NCBI GenBank assembly: GCA_002314855.1
Contig: DCHQ01000039.1
Coordinates: forward strand, 72,109 to 136,108
Origin: Lachnospiraceae bacterium UBA1748
Lineage (GTDB): Bacteria; Bacillota; Clostridia; Lachnospirales; Lachnospiraceae
Length of the DNA stretch: 64,000 bases
Direction of reading: 5' to 3'
Shown: positions 18,118 to 28,146 of the stretch, piece after piece
Layout of the letters: each line of letters starts with the position of its first letter
Numbering within the stretch: the stretch's first letter is position 1
Program-made: the position numbers and the translations under genes
The notes under the pieces: generated by a model
Databases searched by the model: none
Told to the model about the DNA's origin: nothing
Seen by the model: only the letters and a program-made list of their open reading frames with translations

Positions 18118-18720
18118 ATGTATATTACATGTTTAGACCTTGAAGGCGTATTAGTACCAGAGATTTGGATCGCATTTGCTGAGGCAAGTGGTATTCCAGA
18201 GCTTAAGAAGACAACAAGAGATGAGCCTGATTATGACAAGCTTATGAAGTGGAGAATAGGAGTTCTTAAGGAGCATGGACTTGGTCTTAAGGAAATTCAG
18301 GATACAATTGCTAAGATTGATCCATTAGAGGGTGCTAAGGAGTTCCTCGATGAACTTAGAAGCATCGGACAGGTAATCATCATTTCTGATACATTTGCAG
18401 AATTTGCAACACCACTTATGAAGAAGCTTGGCTGGCCAACAATTATGTGTAACTCTCTTGAGGTAGCTGATAACGGCGAAATCACTGGCTTCAAGATGCG
18501 TTGTGAGAAATCTAAGCTTACAACAGTTAAGGCTCTTCAGTCCATTGGATATGAGACAATTGCAAGTGGCGATAGCTACAATGATCTTGCTATGATCCAG
18601 GCTAGTAAAGCAGGTTTCTTATTCCGCTCTACAGACAAGATTAAGGCTGATTATCCAGAGCTTCCTGCATACGAGAGCTATGATGAGCTTCTCGCAGCAA
18701 TCAAGGCAGCTATGAACTAG
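18118..18720 (+). CDS. thrH: HAD-family phosphoserine phosphatase / homoserine phosphotransferase ThrH
   Basis: The 200-residue HAD enzyme begins MYITCLDLEGVLVPEIW, the DxE form of motif I typical of ThrH, followed by IIISDTFAEFATPLM (motif II), a Lys in MRCEKSKL and GDSYNDLAMIQ (motif IV). ThrH can remove phosphate from phosphoserine and pass it to homoserine. ATG 18118 follows GGAGA; the upstream in-frame ATG 18103 lacks a site. It is a single gene, bounded by hairpins, with no serine or threonine pathway gene beside it. Confidence 0.88.
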   Translation: MYITCLDLEGVLVPEIWIAFAEASGIPELKKTTRDEPDYDKLMKWRIGVLKEHGLGLKEIQDTIAKIDPLEGAKEFLDELRSIGQVIIISDTFAEFATPLMKKLGWPTIMCNSLEVADNGEITGFKMRCEKSKLTTVKALQSIGYETIASGDSYNDLAMIQASKAGFLFRSTDKIKADYPELPAYESYDELLAAIKAAMN

Positions 18721-18744
18721 TTAATTGGTATATATAAAGCGTAA

Positions 18745-18776
18745 AAAAATCCCTCTGGCTTACCAGAGGGATTTTT
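18745..18776. terminator. Bidirectional terminator between convergent genes
   Basis: A 14-bp stem (18745-18758 with 18763-18776) around CTTA, with A-run on one side and T-run on the other, so it works for thrH (+) and the foldase gene (-). Confidence 0.93.
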
Positions 18777-18806
18777 GATTGGTTTTGTATTTGGTATTGA
18801 ACCCGA

Positions 18807-20027
18807 TTATTCGGTAACTTCTGAAGTAGCCTCAGGTGCAGCATTTTCAGATGTGCTGCCTGTTTCGGAATCAGAATACTTGATGTTTTCCTTTATGTAA
18901 TCATCAACGCGGACCTGAATAAGGTTAGTTGCAAGATAGCCCCATCCATAAGTCTTAACATAAGAGTTGAATGTCTTTTCGTCAGTACCGTTTGAAATAA
19001 AGTAATCCTTTACTTCATCCTTTGTTACTGTAATGCCAAGCTCCTTAGCTAAAGCAGCGTTCTGAAGAATCTTGATCATTGTTCCTTCAGCGCTCTGACG
19101 AACGAGTAGTTCATAGCTTGCTGCTGGATCAGGATCCTCAGCAATACCATATACATCGTAGAGAGTGGCATTAGCACCATACATCTGATTAAGAGAATCA
19201 AGATTTCTAAGATCATTAGCCTTAGCATCTTCGATAAGTCTGTTCATAAAATCTTCAGGATAAGAATTGATTGTACAGTATTCATTAAGTGCAGCCTGAA
19301 TTAATTCATCACGCTTGTAGTCCTGATATTCTTTAGTAAGAAGCTCTCTGTATTCTGCAGCAGAAGATGCCTGGTCAGAAAGATGTTCTGAAACAAATGC
19401 ATCATCAAATGCTGGAATAATATAAAGACCAACTACCTTAAGCTCATAATGAACTGTTTTACCAGCAAGCTCTTCTTTTTTCCAGTCTTCAGGATACTCG
19501 CGGTCAAATGTGATTTCACTTCCGACATGGCTACCGATAAGAAGCTGATCTGCTTCGCTACCAAGTGTTTCATATCCCATTGTAATAAGACGTGGGTCGC
19601 TCTCTGTATATGTCTCGTACTCAGCACCATCAATTGTTGCTTCGTATGCTACGTGGAGCTTATCACCATAAGCGATGACACGTGATGGATCATCGTCAAT
19701 AGTAGTATTATCTGTAAGCATCTGATAAATATCTGCCTCTACAAGTGTTGATACATTCTCAACATCATTTCTGCTGATAATCATACTGTTAAAATCAGAT
19801 ACGCAGTAATCATCGATATTGATATTCTTGAAAGTACCGTCATTATTGAAGTACTTAACGTAGATACCTGAGTTATTGTTTCTGTAGTTAATGAAAACAA
19901 CTGCTGCAATTATTATTGCCACTGGAATGATGATAGCAAGCACAGCTCCTATATGTGATTTTGTCTTTTTGTATCTTGCCTGCTGCTGAGCGAGACGCTT
20001 AGCTTTAGACTTACTTATTTCTGCCAT
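18807..20027 (-). CDS. Membrane-anchored trigger-factor-like FKBP prolyl isomerase
   Basis: The 406-residue protein has a basic N-terminus rich in Lys and Gln, one membrane helix near residues 26-47, an FKBP-like domain around 120-207 (GDKLHVAYEATIDGAEYE to LAGKTVHYELKVVGLY) and an alpha-helical region at about 215-380 resembling the trigger-factor C-terminus. The arrangement points to an extracytoplasmic chaperone and prolyl isomerase held at the outer face of the membrane. It ends in an acidic/Ser-Thr tail. Standard trigger factor is cytoplasmic and has an N-terminal ribosome-binding domain, which is missing here. Substrates are unknown; secreted proteins are the obvious guess. Confidence 0.78.
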   Translation of the reverse strand: MAEISKSKAKRLAQQQARYKKTKSHIGAVLAIIIPVAIIIAAVVFINYRNNNSGIYVKYFNNDGTFKNINIDDYCVSDFNSMIISRNDVENVSTLVEADIYQMLTDNTTIDDDPSRVIAYGDKLHVAYEATIDGAEYETYTESDPRLITMGYETLGSEADQLLIGSHVGSEITFDREYPEDWKKEELAGKTVHYELKVVGLYIIPAFDDAFVSEHLSDQASSAAEYRELLTKEYQDYKRDELIQAALNEYCTINSYPEDFMNRLIEDAKANDLRNLDSLNQMYGANATLYDVYGIAEDPDPAASYELLVRQSAEGTMIKILQNAALAKELGITVTKDEVKDYFISNGTDEKTFNSYVKTYGWGYLATNLIQVRVDDYIKENIKYSDSETGSTSENAAPEATSEVTE

Positions 20028-20203
20028 ATATTAATACACCTTTCTAATAGTATCGCTTTTATATGAATCGTTAAAAAATACGACTATAAGAGTATATCAT
20101 ATTTTGTTGATATATAAAGTAAAATAACGCTTAAATTGTATGAGTTTGGTGTATAATTATTATTGGGTAAATTTGTGGTGTTTTGAAAGGTTGATACCAG
20201 TTA

Positions 20204-21982
20204 ATGGCTAAATGGATGTTACGAAGGAGATCGGCTGATTTTACCGCTATCTCCAGAGAATTTAATATAGATCCTTTACTTGCAAGACTTTTAGTTAATA
20301 GAGGAGTTATTACAAGTGAAGATTTTAAGGCTTATCTAGGTGATGATGGAAGCTATCATAATCCACTTCTTATGAAAGATATGGTGCTTGCAGTTGATAT
20401 CCTGGTAGATAAGCTTAATATGGGAGCACATATTCGTATAGTAGGGGACTATGACGTGGATGGTGTGTGCTCGTCAGCCATATTAAAGAAGGGCCTTGAA
20501 TATATGGCCAGGGAGCTAAGTAGCCGTAGTGAGATAGACGTTTATATACCTCACAGAATAAAGGACGGCTATGGGCTTAATATGAGTATTATTGAGAATG
20601 CTTATAACGATGGAGTTGATACTATCCTTACCTGTGATAATGGTATTTCTGCTATGGCTGAGATTGAAAGAGCTGTAGAGCTTGGTATGGATGTGATTAT
20701 TACAGACCATCATGAGGTTCCATACAAAATATCAGGTGAAACAAGAGAATATCTGGTGCCACCAGCCCTTGCAGTTGTGGATCCAAAGCAGGAGGACTGT
20801 GATTATCCATTTAAGGGAATATGTGGGGCATTTGTGGCTTATAAGCTTATTGAGGCTATTATAACCTCGATGGAGGGTGATGAAACTATCCTTGGAGAGC
20901 TTGAAGAACTTGCAGCCATTGCGACAGTGGCTGATATCATGGAGCTTACTGATGAGAACAGAACCCTTGTAAAACGAGGTATTAAGAAATTGGCCACGCC
21001 AGCCAATATTGGTATTCAGGCTCTTAAAGATGTTTCTGGATTAGACGGCGGAGCAGTTAGTACATTTTCGCTAGGATTCATTATAGGTCCTTGTATTAAT
21101 GCGGCAGGGCGTATTGATAGTGCGTCAAGGTCTCTAGAGCTTCTTCTTTGTGAGAACAGATTGGAGGCCATGAATATGGCCACTGATATTCGTGGTCTTA
21201 ATGAAACAAGAAAGCGTCTTACTGAGCAGGCTGTGGCTGAAGCCGACAGGCAAATAGAAGAGCACGGCTATGCTACTGACAAGGTGCTTGTTGTATACAT
21301 ACCAGATTGCCACGAATCAGTTGCAGGTATAGTAGCTGGTAAGATTAAGGAAAAATATATGAGACCTTCGTTAGTCATAACCAAAGCTGAAAGCGGAGTA
21401 AAGGGTTCTGGCAGAAGTATAGAAGGATATCATTTATATGATGAAATGACAAAAGTGTCAGATATATTTACCAAGTTTGGTGGTCATTCTCAGGCAGCAG
21501 GCTTTTCTCTTGAGGAGGACAGAATTGATGAACTTCGTCAGAGGCTTAACGAGAACTGTACTCTGACAGAGGATGATATGCGAGGCATACTTCGCATTGA
21601 TGCCGATGCGCCATTTTCATACTGTACTCCAGGATTTTTGCGAGAGCTTGATAAAATGGAGCCAGTAGGCCAGGGCAATGAAGGCTGTATGTTTGCACGT
21701 AAGGATGTAAGTCTTGTATCAGGCAAGATGTTTGGAGGAAGTGGTATCGTAGGTAAGTACCGAATGCGTGATACGGATGGAGTTATTTCAGAGCTTACTT
21801 TATTTAGAAAGAATGATGATCTTAGAAATATGCTTGTTAGTAAGTACGGCGAGAAGGCAGTAACTGATGCTTATAATGGCAATGGTAACGGAGAGGTTAA
21901 GCTTTCGGTAGCTTATTATCCTAAGTGGAATGAATACCAGGGCAGAAAAAGCGTGCAGCTTATAATAGAAGATTATTGTTAG
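20204..21982 (+). CDS. recJ: Single-stranded-DNA-specific exonuclease RecJ
   Basis: A DHH-family nuclease of 592 residues with GDYDVDGVCSSAIL at 81-94, CDNGIS near 144-149 and the DHH motif in ITDHHE at 168-170, then GPCINAAGRIDSAS and a DHHA1 region VAGIVAGKIKE with GSGRS. It degrades single-stranded DNA 5' to 3' in recombination and mismatch repair. It is close to the minimal RecJ length, without long C-terminal extensions. It starts a housekeeping run; priA follows after 22 bases. Confidence 0.93.
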   Translation: MAKWMLRRRSADFTAISREFNIDPLLARLLVNRGVITSEDFKAYLGDDGSYHNPLLMKDMVLAVDILVDKLNMGAHIRIVGDYDVDGVCSSAILKKGLEYMARELSSRSEIDVYIPHRIKDGYGLNMSIIENAYNDGVDTILTCDNGISAMAEIERAVELGMDVIITDHHEVPYKISGETREYLVPPALAVVDPKQEDCDYPFKGICGAFVAYKLIEAIITSMEGDETILGELEELAAIATVADIMELTDENRTLVKRGIKKLATPANIGIQALKDVSGLDGGAVSTFSLGFIIGPCINAAGRIDSASRSLELLLCENRLEAMNMATDIRGLNETRKRLTEQAVAEADRQIEEHGYATDKVLVVYIPDCHESVAGIVAGKIKEKYMRPSLVITKAESGVKGSGRSIEGYHLYDEMTKVSDIFTKFGGHSQAAGFSLEEDRIDELRQRLNENCTLTEDDMRGILRIDADAPFSYCTPGFLRELDKMEPVGQGNEGCMFARKDVSLVSGKMFGGSGIVGKYRMRDTDGVISELTLFRKNDDLRNMLVSKYGEKAVTDAYNGNGNGEVKLSVAYYPKWNEYQGRKSVQLIIEDYC

Positions 21983-22004
21983 AAATACAGGTTATATTAA
22001 TTAG

Positions 22005-24224
22005 ATGTTTGTAAAAGTAATAATAGATATTTCTCATGAAGCAGTGGACAGGCCTTTTGAGTATATTGTGCCACCTAGCCTTGAGGGTAAGGTAAGCGAG
22101 GGTAGTCGCGTTATAGTGCCATTTGGTGCTGGTAACAAGGAGCGAAAGGCTTATGTTGTAGCCCTAAGCGATAAGGCAGAATACCCAGTGGAGCGACTTA
22201 AGAGTATTATAGCCATTGATGAGAAGGCTGTTGGCATTGAGGATGAGCTTTTTGCCATGGCAGCATGGATGAGACACCGATATGGATGTACCATGAACAC
22301 AGCTCTTCAGACAGTGCTTCCTGTGAAAAAGAAGATAAAAGAGAATATTTATAAAGTTGTTAGCTTGAATGTATCGGGTGATGCACTTGAGGCTGCGCTT
22401 GATGAAAGTAAGAAAAGCGCAAGGTTTGCTGCAAGGCTTAGGCTTTTAAAAGAGCTTATGCAGTCAGAAAGCTTACCATTATCGATGATTACTGGCAAGC
22501 TTGGTGTATCCGCATCAGTAGTTAATACTATGGCAAAGAATGGATTAGTTCGTATTGATAGTCAGAGAGAGTATCGTAATCCTAAGGCGCCGTCTATGGC
22601 CAGGAAGGATATTGTTCTATCAGATGAGCAACAGGCTGCTATTAAAAGTATTGCTGACAGGATGCATAGCGATAATCCTGGAACAACACTTCTTCATGGT
22701 ATTACCGGAAGTGGCAAAACAGAAGTATATATTGAACTTATACAAAGAGCCATCGACGATGGCAAGCAGGCAATAGTTCTTATACCTGAAATAGCACTTA
22801 CTTTCCAGACGCTTATGAGATTTTACTCGAGATTTGGTGACAGAGTATCTGTTATTCATTCAAGACTTTCTGAAGGCGAGCGTTATGATCAGTATGAAAA
22901 GGCTAGAACAGGCAAGCTTGATATTATTATAGGGCCACGATCAGCCCTGTTTGTGCCATTTGACAGGCTTGGAATCATAATAATAGATGAGGAACATGAA
23001 ACCTCGTATAAAAGTGAGAAGATGCCTAAGTATCATGCAAGAGAGGTGGCAGAATATATTGCTGAAAAGAAGAAGGCACTGCTTCTTCTTGGCTCAGCCA
23101 CTCCTTCCATTGACAGCTTTTATAGAGCTAAGAGTGGCAAGTATGATATAGAGGTATTATCTAATAGAAACGGCGGCGCTAAGCCGGCAACAGTACATGT
23201 TGCCGATATGCGTCAGGAACTTAAGAATGGTAATAAATCTTACTTTAGTAAGAAACTTAAGGATTTGCTTCGAATGAGGCTTCTCAAGGGCGAACAGACC
23301 ATGCTGTTTATTAACAGGCGTGGGCTTGCAGGATTTGTATCCTGCAGAGATTGTGGCTTTGTACAGAAGTGTCCGCACTGTGATGTATCTTTATCAGAGC
23401 ATGCAGGTGGTAAGCTTGTATGTCATTATTGTGGCTTTAGTATGGATAAGCCTACTTTATGTCCTGAGTGTGGGTCCAAGTTCTTTGCTGGTTTCCGTGC
23501 TGGAACAGAGAAGATTGAGCAGGAAATCAAAAAGCTTATGCCAGGCGCCAGAGTTCTTCGTATGGATGCTGATACCACTAAAAATAAGGATGATTATGAG
23601 AAAATCCTTTCAGCATTTTCAGCAGGAGAAGCTGATGTGCTTGTAGGAACTCAGATGATTGTTAAAGGTCATGATTTTCCGAACGTAACACTTGTTGGCG
23701 TAGTTGCAGCAGATTTATCATTATATGCATCGGATTACAGGGCAGCAGAGCGTACATTCCAGCTTATTACACAGGCAGCAGGACGAGCGGGCCGTGGGAA
23801 TAAGGCAGGAGACGTTGTTGTTCAGACATACCAGCCTGACAGCTATGCTATAGTGCATGCAGTTAATCAGGATTATGCAGGCTTTTATAATGAAGAGGTA
23901 CTATATAGAGACTTAGCTGATTATCCACCTCTTAGCCATATGATGGCCGTGCAGCTTTATAGTGCAAGTGAAGAGCTTGCGGATAATACTGCAGCAGAGA
24001 TTGTGGCTGGACTTAAAGGGCATTTTAATGATAAGGTTATTATCGGACCAGCTAAGGCTGTTATATCAAGAATAAATGACGTGCACAGGATGGTTATATA
24101 TATCAAGGATAGTGAGATAGATGAACTAATAGCCGTCAAAGATTATGTAGATGGTATGTCAGCTGGACTTGATAAGAACAAGATAAGTATTCAGTATGAT
24201 ATAGATCCAATAGGATCATTTTAA
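22005..24224 (+). CDS. priA: Primosomal protein N' (replication restart helicase PriA)
   Basis: The 739-residue protein has an N-terminal DNA-binding domain (VDRPFEYIVPPSL), Walker A GITGSGKTEVY near 232, IIIDEEHETSYKSE near 325, GSATPSIDS, and a zinc-binding insert with CRDCGFVQKCPHCD and CHYCGF / CPECG pairs near 446-490. The helicase end has QAAGRAGRG. PriA reloads the replisome at stalled forks. The ribosome site is weak (ACAGG). Location between recJ and def-fmt is common in Firmicutes. Confidence 0.95.
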   Translation: MFVKVIIDISHEAVDRPFEYIVPPSLEGKVSEGSRVIVPFGAGNKERKAYVVALSDKAEYPVERLKSIIAIDEKAVGIEDELFAMAAWMRHRYGCTMNTALQTVLPVKKKIKENIYKVVSLNVSGDALEAALDESKKSARFAARLRLLKELMQSESLPLSMITGKLGVSASVVNTMAKNGLVRIDSQREYRNPKAPSMARKDIVLSDEQQAAIKSIADRMHSDNPGTTLLHGITGSGKTEVYIELIQRAIDDGKQAIVLIPEIALTFQTLMRFYSRFGDRVSVIHSRLSEGERYDQYEKARTGKLDIIIGPRSALFVPFDRLGIIIIDEEHETSYKSEKMPKYHAREVAEYIAEKKKALLLLGSATPSIDSFYRAKSGKYDIEVLSNRNGGAKPATVHVADMRQELKNGNKSYFSKKLKDLLRMRLLKGEQTMLFINRRGLAGFVSCRDCGFVQKCPHCDVSLSEHAGGKLVCHYCGFSMDKPTLCPECGSKFFAGFRAGTEKIEQEIKKLMPGARVLRMDADTTKNKDDYEKILSAFSAGEADVLVGTQMIVKGHDFPNVTLVGVVAADLSLYASDYRAAERTFQLITQAAGRAGRGNKAGDVVVQTYQPDSYAIVHAVNQDYAGFYNEEVLYRDLADYPPLSHMMAVQLYSASEELADNTAAEIVAGLKGHFNDKVIIGPAKAVISRINDVHRMVIYIKDSEIDELIAVKDYVDGMSAGLDKNKISIQYDIDPIGSF

Positions 24225-24242
24225 TAAATAAGGAGAAAAGAA

Positions 24243-24740
24243 ATGGCAATCAGAACTATTAGAACAATTGGTGATGAAGTATTAACTAAGGAGTGCCGTG
24301 AGGTTACTAAGATGAATGACCACACAATCACTCTTATTGAGGATATGATAGATACTATGTACGAGGCTAATGGTGTTGGACTAGCAGCTCCTCAGGTTGG
24401 TGTACTTAAGCGTATCGTTGTTATTGATGTGGATCCAGAAGAGGCTAATCCTATTATTCTTATTAACCCAAGGATAGTTGAGACTGATGGAGAGCAGACA
24501 GGCTACGAGGGATGCCTTAGCGTACCTAACAAGTCAGGAGAGGTTACAAGACCTAACTATGTTAAGTGCGAAGCTCTTGATATAAATATGGAGCCAATCG
24601 TAGTAGAAGGTACAGAATTACTGGCAAGAGCTATTTGTCATGAGTGTGATCATCTTGATGGGCACCTTTATGTAGAGCTTGTAGAGGGTGATCTTATAGA
24701 TAATCGTGCTAGCCAGGCCGATGATGAGGATGAAGAATAA
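24243..24740 (+). CDS. def: Peptide deformylase
   Basis: A 165-residue metalloenzyme with the three family motifs in order: GVGLAAPQVG, EGCLSVP and HECDHLDG (HExxH form, here HECDH). It removes the formyl group from nascent proteins. The C-terminus is acidic (DDEDEE). Its stop overlaps the ATG of fmt (TAATG), coupling the enzyme that adds formyl groups with the one that removes them. Confidence 0.96.
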   Translation: MAIRTIRTIGDEVLTKECREVTKMNDHTITLIEDMIDTMYEANGVGLAAPQVGVLKRIVVIDVDPEEANPIILINPRIVETDGEQTGYEGCLSVPNKSGEVTRPNYVKCEALDINMEPIVVEGTELLARAICHECDHLDGHLYVELVEGDLIDNRASQADDEDEE

Positions 24741-25666
24741 TGAAAATAGTTTTTATGGGAACTCCTGATTTTGCAGCAATGGCTCTTGAGAAGCTTGTAA
24801 GTGCAGGTCATGAGATAACTCTTGTTGTGACCCAGCCTGATAAGGAAAAGGGACGTGGCAAGCAGGTTCAAAAAAGTGATGTTAAGCTTGTAGCAGAAAA
24901 GTATGATATACCGGTTTTTCAGCCTGTAAAAATCAAGACTGAGGAGTCAGTAGAGATACTTCGTGGTTATGAGGCTGATATATTTGTGGTTGCTGCCTTT
25001 GGACAGATATTATCCAAGGAAATCCTTGATATGCCAAAGTACGGCTGTGTTAATATTCATGCGTCGCTTCTTCCAAGACTACGTGGTGCAGCACCTATTC
25101 AGTGGTCGATTATTGATGGCGATGAGAAGACAGGTGTTACAATTCAGCAAATGGATGTAGGGCTTGATACTGGTGATATATTAGCAGTAAAGGAAGTGGA
25201 GATAGCTAGTGATGAAACAGGCGGAAGTCTTTTTGACAAGCTTGCAATAGCTGGTGCTGACCTTATAGTAGAGACACTTCCATTAATCGAAGCAGGAAAG
25301 ATTACTCCAGTACCTCAGGATGAGTCACTTAGCACATATGCTAAGAAGCTTTCTAAGGATATGGGACTTATAGACTGGAATATGCCTGCAGTAGCCATTG
25401 AACGATTAATAAGAGGCTGTAGTCCATGGCCAAGCAGTTATTCTAATATTGGCGGTAAGTCACTTAAGATATGGAAAGCAGTAGTTACTGATACTAAGGC
25501 AACTCCAGGTGAAGTATCTGAGGTTACCAAAGAGAGTATTACAATTGGATGCGGCGAAGGTTCGCTTGTAGTAGAGGAGCTTCAGCTTGAGGGAAAGAAG
25601 AGAATGTCAGTTCACGATTTCCTTTTAGGCTACCACATTAATGTGGGTGATAAGCTCGGAGTTTAA
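24740..25666 (+). CDS. fmt: Methionyl-tRNA formyltransferase
   Basis: 308 residues starting KIVFMGTPDFAAMALEKLV, with the SLLPRLRGAAPIQWSI motif holding the catalytic Asn-His-Asp set (VNIHASLLP; GLDTGDIL), and a C-terminal OB-like domain with GCSPWPSSY. It formylates initiator Met-tRNA. It overlaps def by one base and is followed two bases after its stop by rsmB, so the three are one transcript. Confidence 0.96.
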   Translation: MKIVFMGTPDFAAMALEKLVSAGHEITLVVTQPDKEKGRGKQVQKSDVKLVAEKYDIPVFQPVKIKTEESVEILRGYEADIFVVAAFGQILSKEILDMPKYGCVNIHASLLPRLRGAAPIQWSIIDGDEKTGVTIQQMDVGLDTGDILAVKEVEIASDETGGSLFDKLAIAGADLIVETLPLIEAGKITPVPQDESLSTYAKKLSKDMGLIDWNMPAVAIERLIRGCSPWPSSYSNIGGKSLKIWKAVVTDTKATPGEVSEVTKESITIGCGEGSLVVEELQLEGKKRMSVHDFLLGYHINVGDKLGV

Positions 25667-25667
25667 T

Positions 25668-27023
25668 ATGGATAAAAAAACGACTGAAAACAGAAGAATA
25701 GTATTAGCCATACTTATGGAGGCAGATGAGGGAGACAAGTTAAGTTCTCTTCTTAAAAACTCCCTTGATAAGGTGGACTATATGGATAAGCAGGACAAGG
25801 CTTTTATTACAAGGCTTACCAAGGGCTGCATAGAGCGAAGAATAACGCTTGATTATGTGATAGCTCAGTATGCCAAGACCAAGAAGCTTAAGCCTGTTAT
25901 TCGTAATATCCTAAGGATGGCCATATATCAAATACTCTTTATGGATTCGGTAAAGGATTTTGCAGCCTGTAGTGAGGCGGTTAATCTTGCCAAAGAGAGA
26001 GGCCTTCAGGGATTATCAAGCTTTGTTAATGGAGTACTTCGTAACATAGCAAGAGAAAAGGATTCAATAAAGTGGCCTGATAAAACTAAAAGCTATCAGC
26101 AGTATCTCTCTGTATACTACAGCGTTCCAGAATGGTTAGTAGATTATATCGTAAAGCTATATGGTAAGGATAAAGCTGAGGCAATGTTTGATGCTATGGA
26201 TCAGGAATCAATGGTGACTATAAGAGTCAACGAAGAACTTCCTTCTTCTAAAATAGCTGATCTTATTATGTTCATTGAAAGATCAGGTACTAAGGTGACC
26301 AAGCATCCATATTCAGATTATGCGTATTCTCTTGACGATGTTGGTGGTGTAGCTGGACTACCAGGCTTTAATGAAGGCTTATTTACAGTTCAGGATATTA
26401 GTTCTCAGATGGTTATCAATATAGCTGGTATCGAGAAGGGTAATCTCGTTCTTGATATGTGCGCTGCTCCTGGTGGTAAGACTATGCATGCGGCGTTACT
26501 TGCTGGCGATGAGGGCAAGGTTATTGCCCGAGATATAAGTGATGACAAGATAAGTCTTATAGAGGACAATGCTGACAGACTAGGAATAAACAATGTCACC
26601 TGTGAGGTTCATGATGCAACTAAGCTTGATGAATCAATGATAGAAAAGTGCGATGTTGTTATTTGTGACGCACCTTGTTCTGGCCTTGGCGTAATGGGAA
26701 GAAAAGCAGATATAAGATATAACGCTAGCTTAGACGGTATAAAATCGTTGGCACAGCTTCAGAGAAGCATTATTGATAATGCTGTTAGGTATGTGAAGAA
26801 GGGCGGTATCCTCATCTATTCTACATGTACCATTACTAAAGAAGAAAATGCTGATAACAGAGCATATATCCTTGAAAAAGGTATGAAGGCAGCAGGATTT
26901 GATGATAAGGTGAGCTTTCTTGATGAAAAGGCCAGGCTTATGGCTGCTGACGGTGAACTTCAGCTTTTACCAGGTCAGCACGATTGTGATGGATTTTATA
27001 TTTCTAGGTATATTAAAGAATAA
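25668..27023 (+). CDS. rsmB: 16S rRNA (cytosine-967-C5)-methyltransferase
   Basis: About 451 residues: an N-terminal NusB-like RNA-binding domain (KAFITRLTKGCIERRITLDYV) and a C-terminal SAM methyltransferase with LDMCAAPGGKTMHAA, ICDAPCSGLGVMGRK and YSTCTITKEEN, whose two Cys residues are the catalytic pair of the m5C enzymes. ATG 25668 follows GGAG within the end of fmt; an ATG at 25641 inside fmt lacks support. It modifies C967 (E. coli numbering) of small-subunit rRNA. Confidence 0.94.
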   Translation: MDKKTTENRRIVLAILMEADEGDKLSSLLKNSLDKVDYMDKQDKAFITRLTKGCIERRITLDYVIAQYAKTKKLKPVIRNILRMAIYQILFMDSVKDFAACSEAVNLAKERGLQGLSSFVNGVLRNIAREKDSIKWPDKTKSYQQYLSVYYSVPEWLVDYIVKLYGKDKAEAMFDAMDQESMVTIRVNEELPSSKIADLIMFIERSGTKVTKHPYSDYAYSLDDVGGVAGLPGFNEGLFTVQDISSQMVINIAGIEKGNLVLDMCAAPGGKTMHAALLAGDEGKVIARDISDDKISLIEDNADRLGINNVTCEVHDATKLDESMIEKCDVVICDAPCSGLGVMGRKADIRYNASLDGIKSLAQLQRSIIDNAVRYVKKGGILIYSTCTITKEENADNRAYILEKGMKAAGFDDKVSFLDEKARLMAADGELQLLPGQHDCDGFYISRYIKE

Positions 27024-27044
27024 ATATTAAGGGACAAAGTCTTA

Positions 27045-28097
27045 ATGAACAGTACTGATTTTTTAGAAAAAATAGATCTTAAATCTCTTGAGCTTGATGA
27101 GCTCACTGCTCTTGTAGTCAAGCTTGGAGATAAGGCGTTTCGTGCCAAGCAGCTTTATGACTGGATGCATGTGAAACTTGCAGAGAATTATGATGCAATG
27201 ACCAATGTGTCTAAGAGCCTTAAAGCAGGTCTTATGGAGAAATGCGACTATACACATCTCGAACTTGTACAGCTTCAGGTGTCTAAGGAAGATGGAACAA
27301 AGAAGTATTTATTCAAGCTTCAGGATGGTCACACAGTTGAGACTGTATGGATGAAGTACAAGCACGGTAACAGTGTATGTATATCATCTCAGGTTGGCTG
27401 TCGTATGGGATGTAAGTTCTGTGCATCAACACTTGATGGTCTGGCAAGAAATCTTCGCCCATCGGAGATGCTTGAGCAGATATATGCGGTGACCAGAGAA
27501 ACAGGAGAGCGTGTATCCAATATAGTAGTAATGGGTACAGGCGAGCCTATGGATAACTTTGATAATATCGTTAAGTTCATTAAGCTTATATCCTGTGAGA
27601 ATGGTATTAATATCAGCCAGAGAAATATTACAGTATCAACCTGTGGTATTGTTCCTAAAATGTATGAGTTTGCTGACCAGGGGTTTGCAGTAACTTTGGC
27701 TCTTTCTCTTCATGCTACTACTGATGAAAAGAGAAAGACTATTATGCCTGTAGCCAATTCATTTACAATAGCTGAGCTTATGGATGCCTGTCAGTATTAT
27801 TTCGACAAAACAGGGCGCCGTATAACCTTTGAATATTCGCTTATAGGCGGGGTAAATGACAGTGTGGAGGAAGCCAATAAACTATCTGAGCTTGCAGGAC
27901 CACTTCATGCTCATATTAATCTTATTCCGGTAAACCCCGTTGTCGAACGAGGATTCAAAGAATCGGACCGTAGTGCCATTGAAGCGTTCAAAAATAAACT
28001 TGAAAAAAAATCAATAAATGTTACTATTAGAAGGGAAATGGGCAGAGATATTGACGGTGCCTGTGGGCAGTTAAGACGTCGATTTATTAACGAATAA
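27045..28097 (+). CDS. rlmN: Dual-specificity rRNA/tRNA adenine-C2 methyltransferase (radical SAM)
   Basis: The 350-residue protein has the radical-SAM cluster motif CRMGCKFC near residues 118-125, GTGEPMDNFDN, STCGIVP, LALSLHA and a C-terminal INLIPVNPV / GACGQLRRRF end with the second catalytic Cys. It methylates A2503 of 23S rRNA and A37 of some tRNAs. Motif order and size match RlmN rather than Cfr. It stands between rsmB and the PP2C gene, as in many Firmicutes. Confidence 0.95.
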   Translation: MNSTDFLEKIDLKSLELDELTALVVKLGDKAFRAKQLYDWMHVKLAENYDAMTNVSKSLKAGLMEKCDYTHLELVQLQVSKEDGTKKYLFKLQDGHTVETVWMKYKHGNSVCISSQVGCRMGCKFCASTLDGLARNLRPSEMLEQIYAVTRETGERVSNIVVMGTGEPMDNFDNIVKFIKLISCENGINISQRNITVSTCGIVPKMYEFADQGFAVTLALSLHATTDEKRKTIMPVANSFTIAELMDACQYYFDKTGRRITFEYSLIGGVNDSVEEANKLSELAGPLHAHINLIPVNPVVERGFKESDRSAIEAFKNKLEKKSINVTIRREMGRDIDGACGQLRRRFINE

Positions 28098-28146
28098 AAT
28101 CGTTAAAAAATGTCTGTTTTATGTTAATCACAATCGGAGGATTGGT

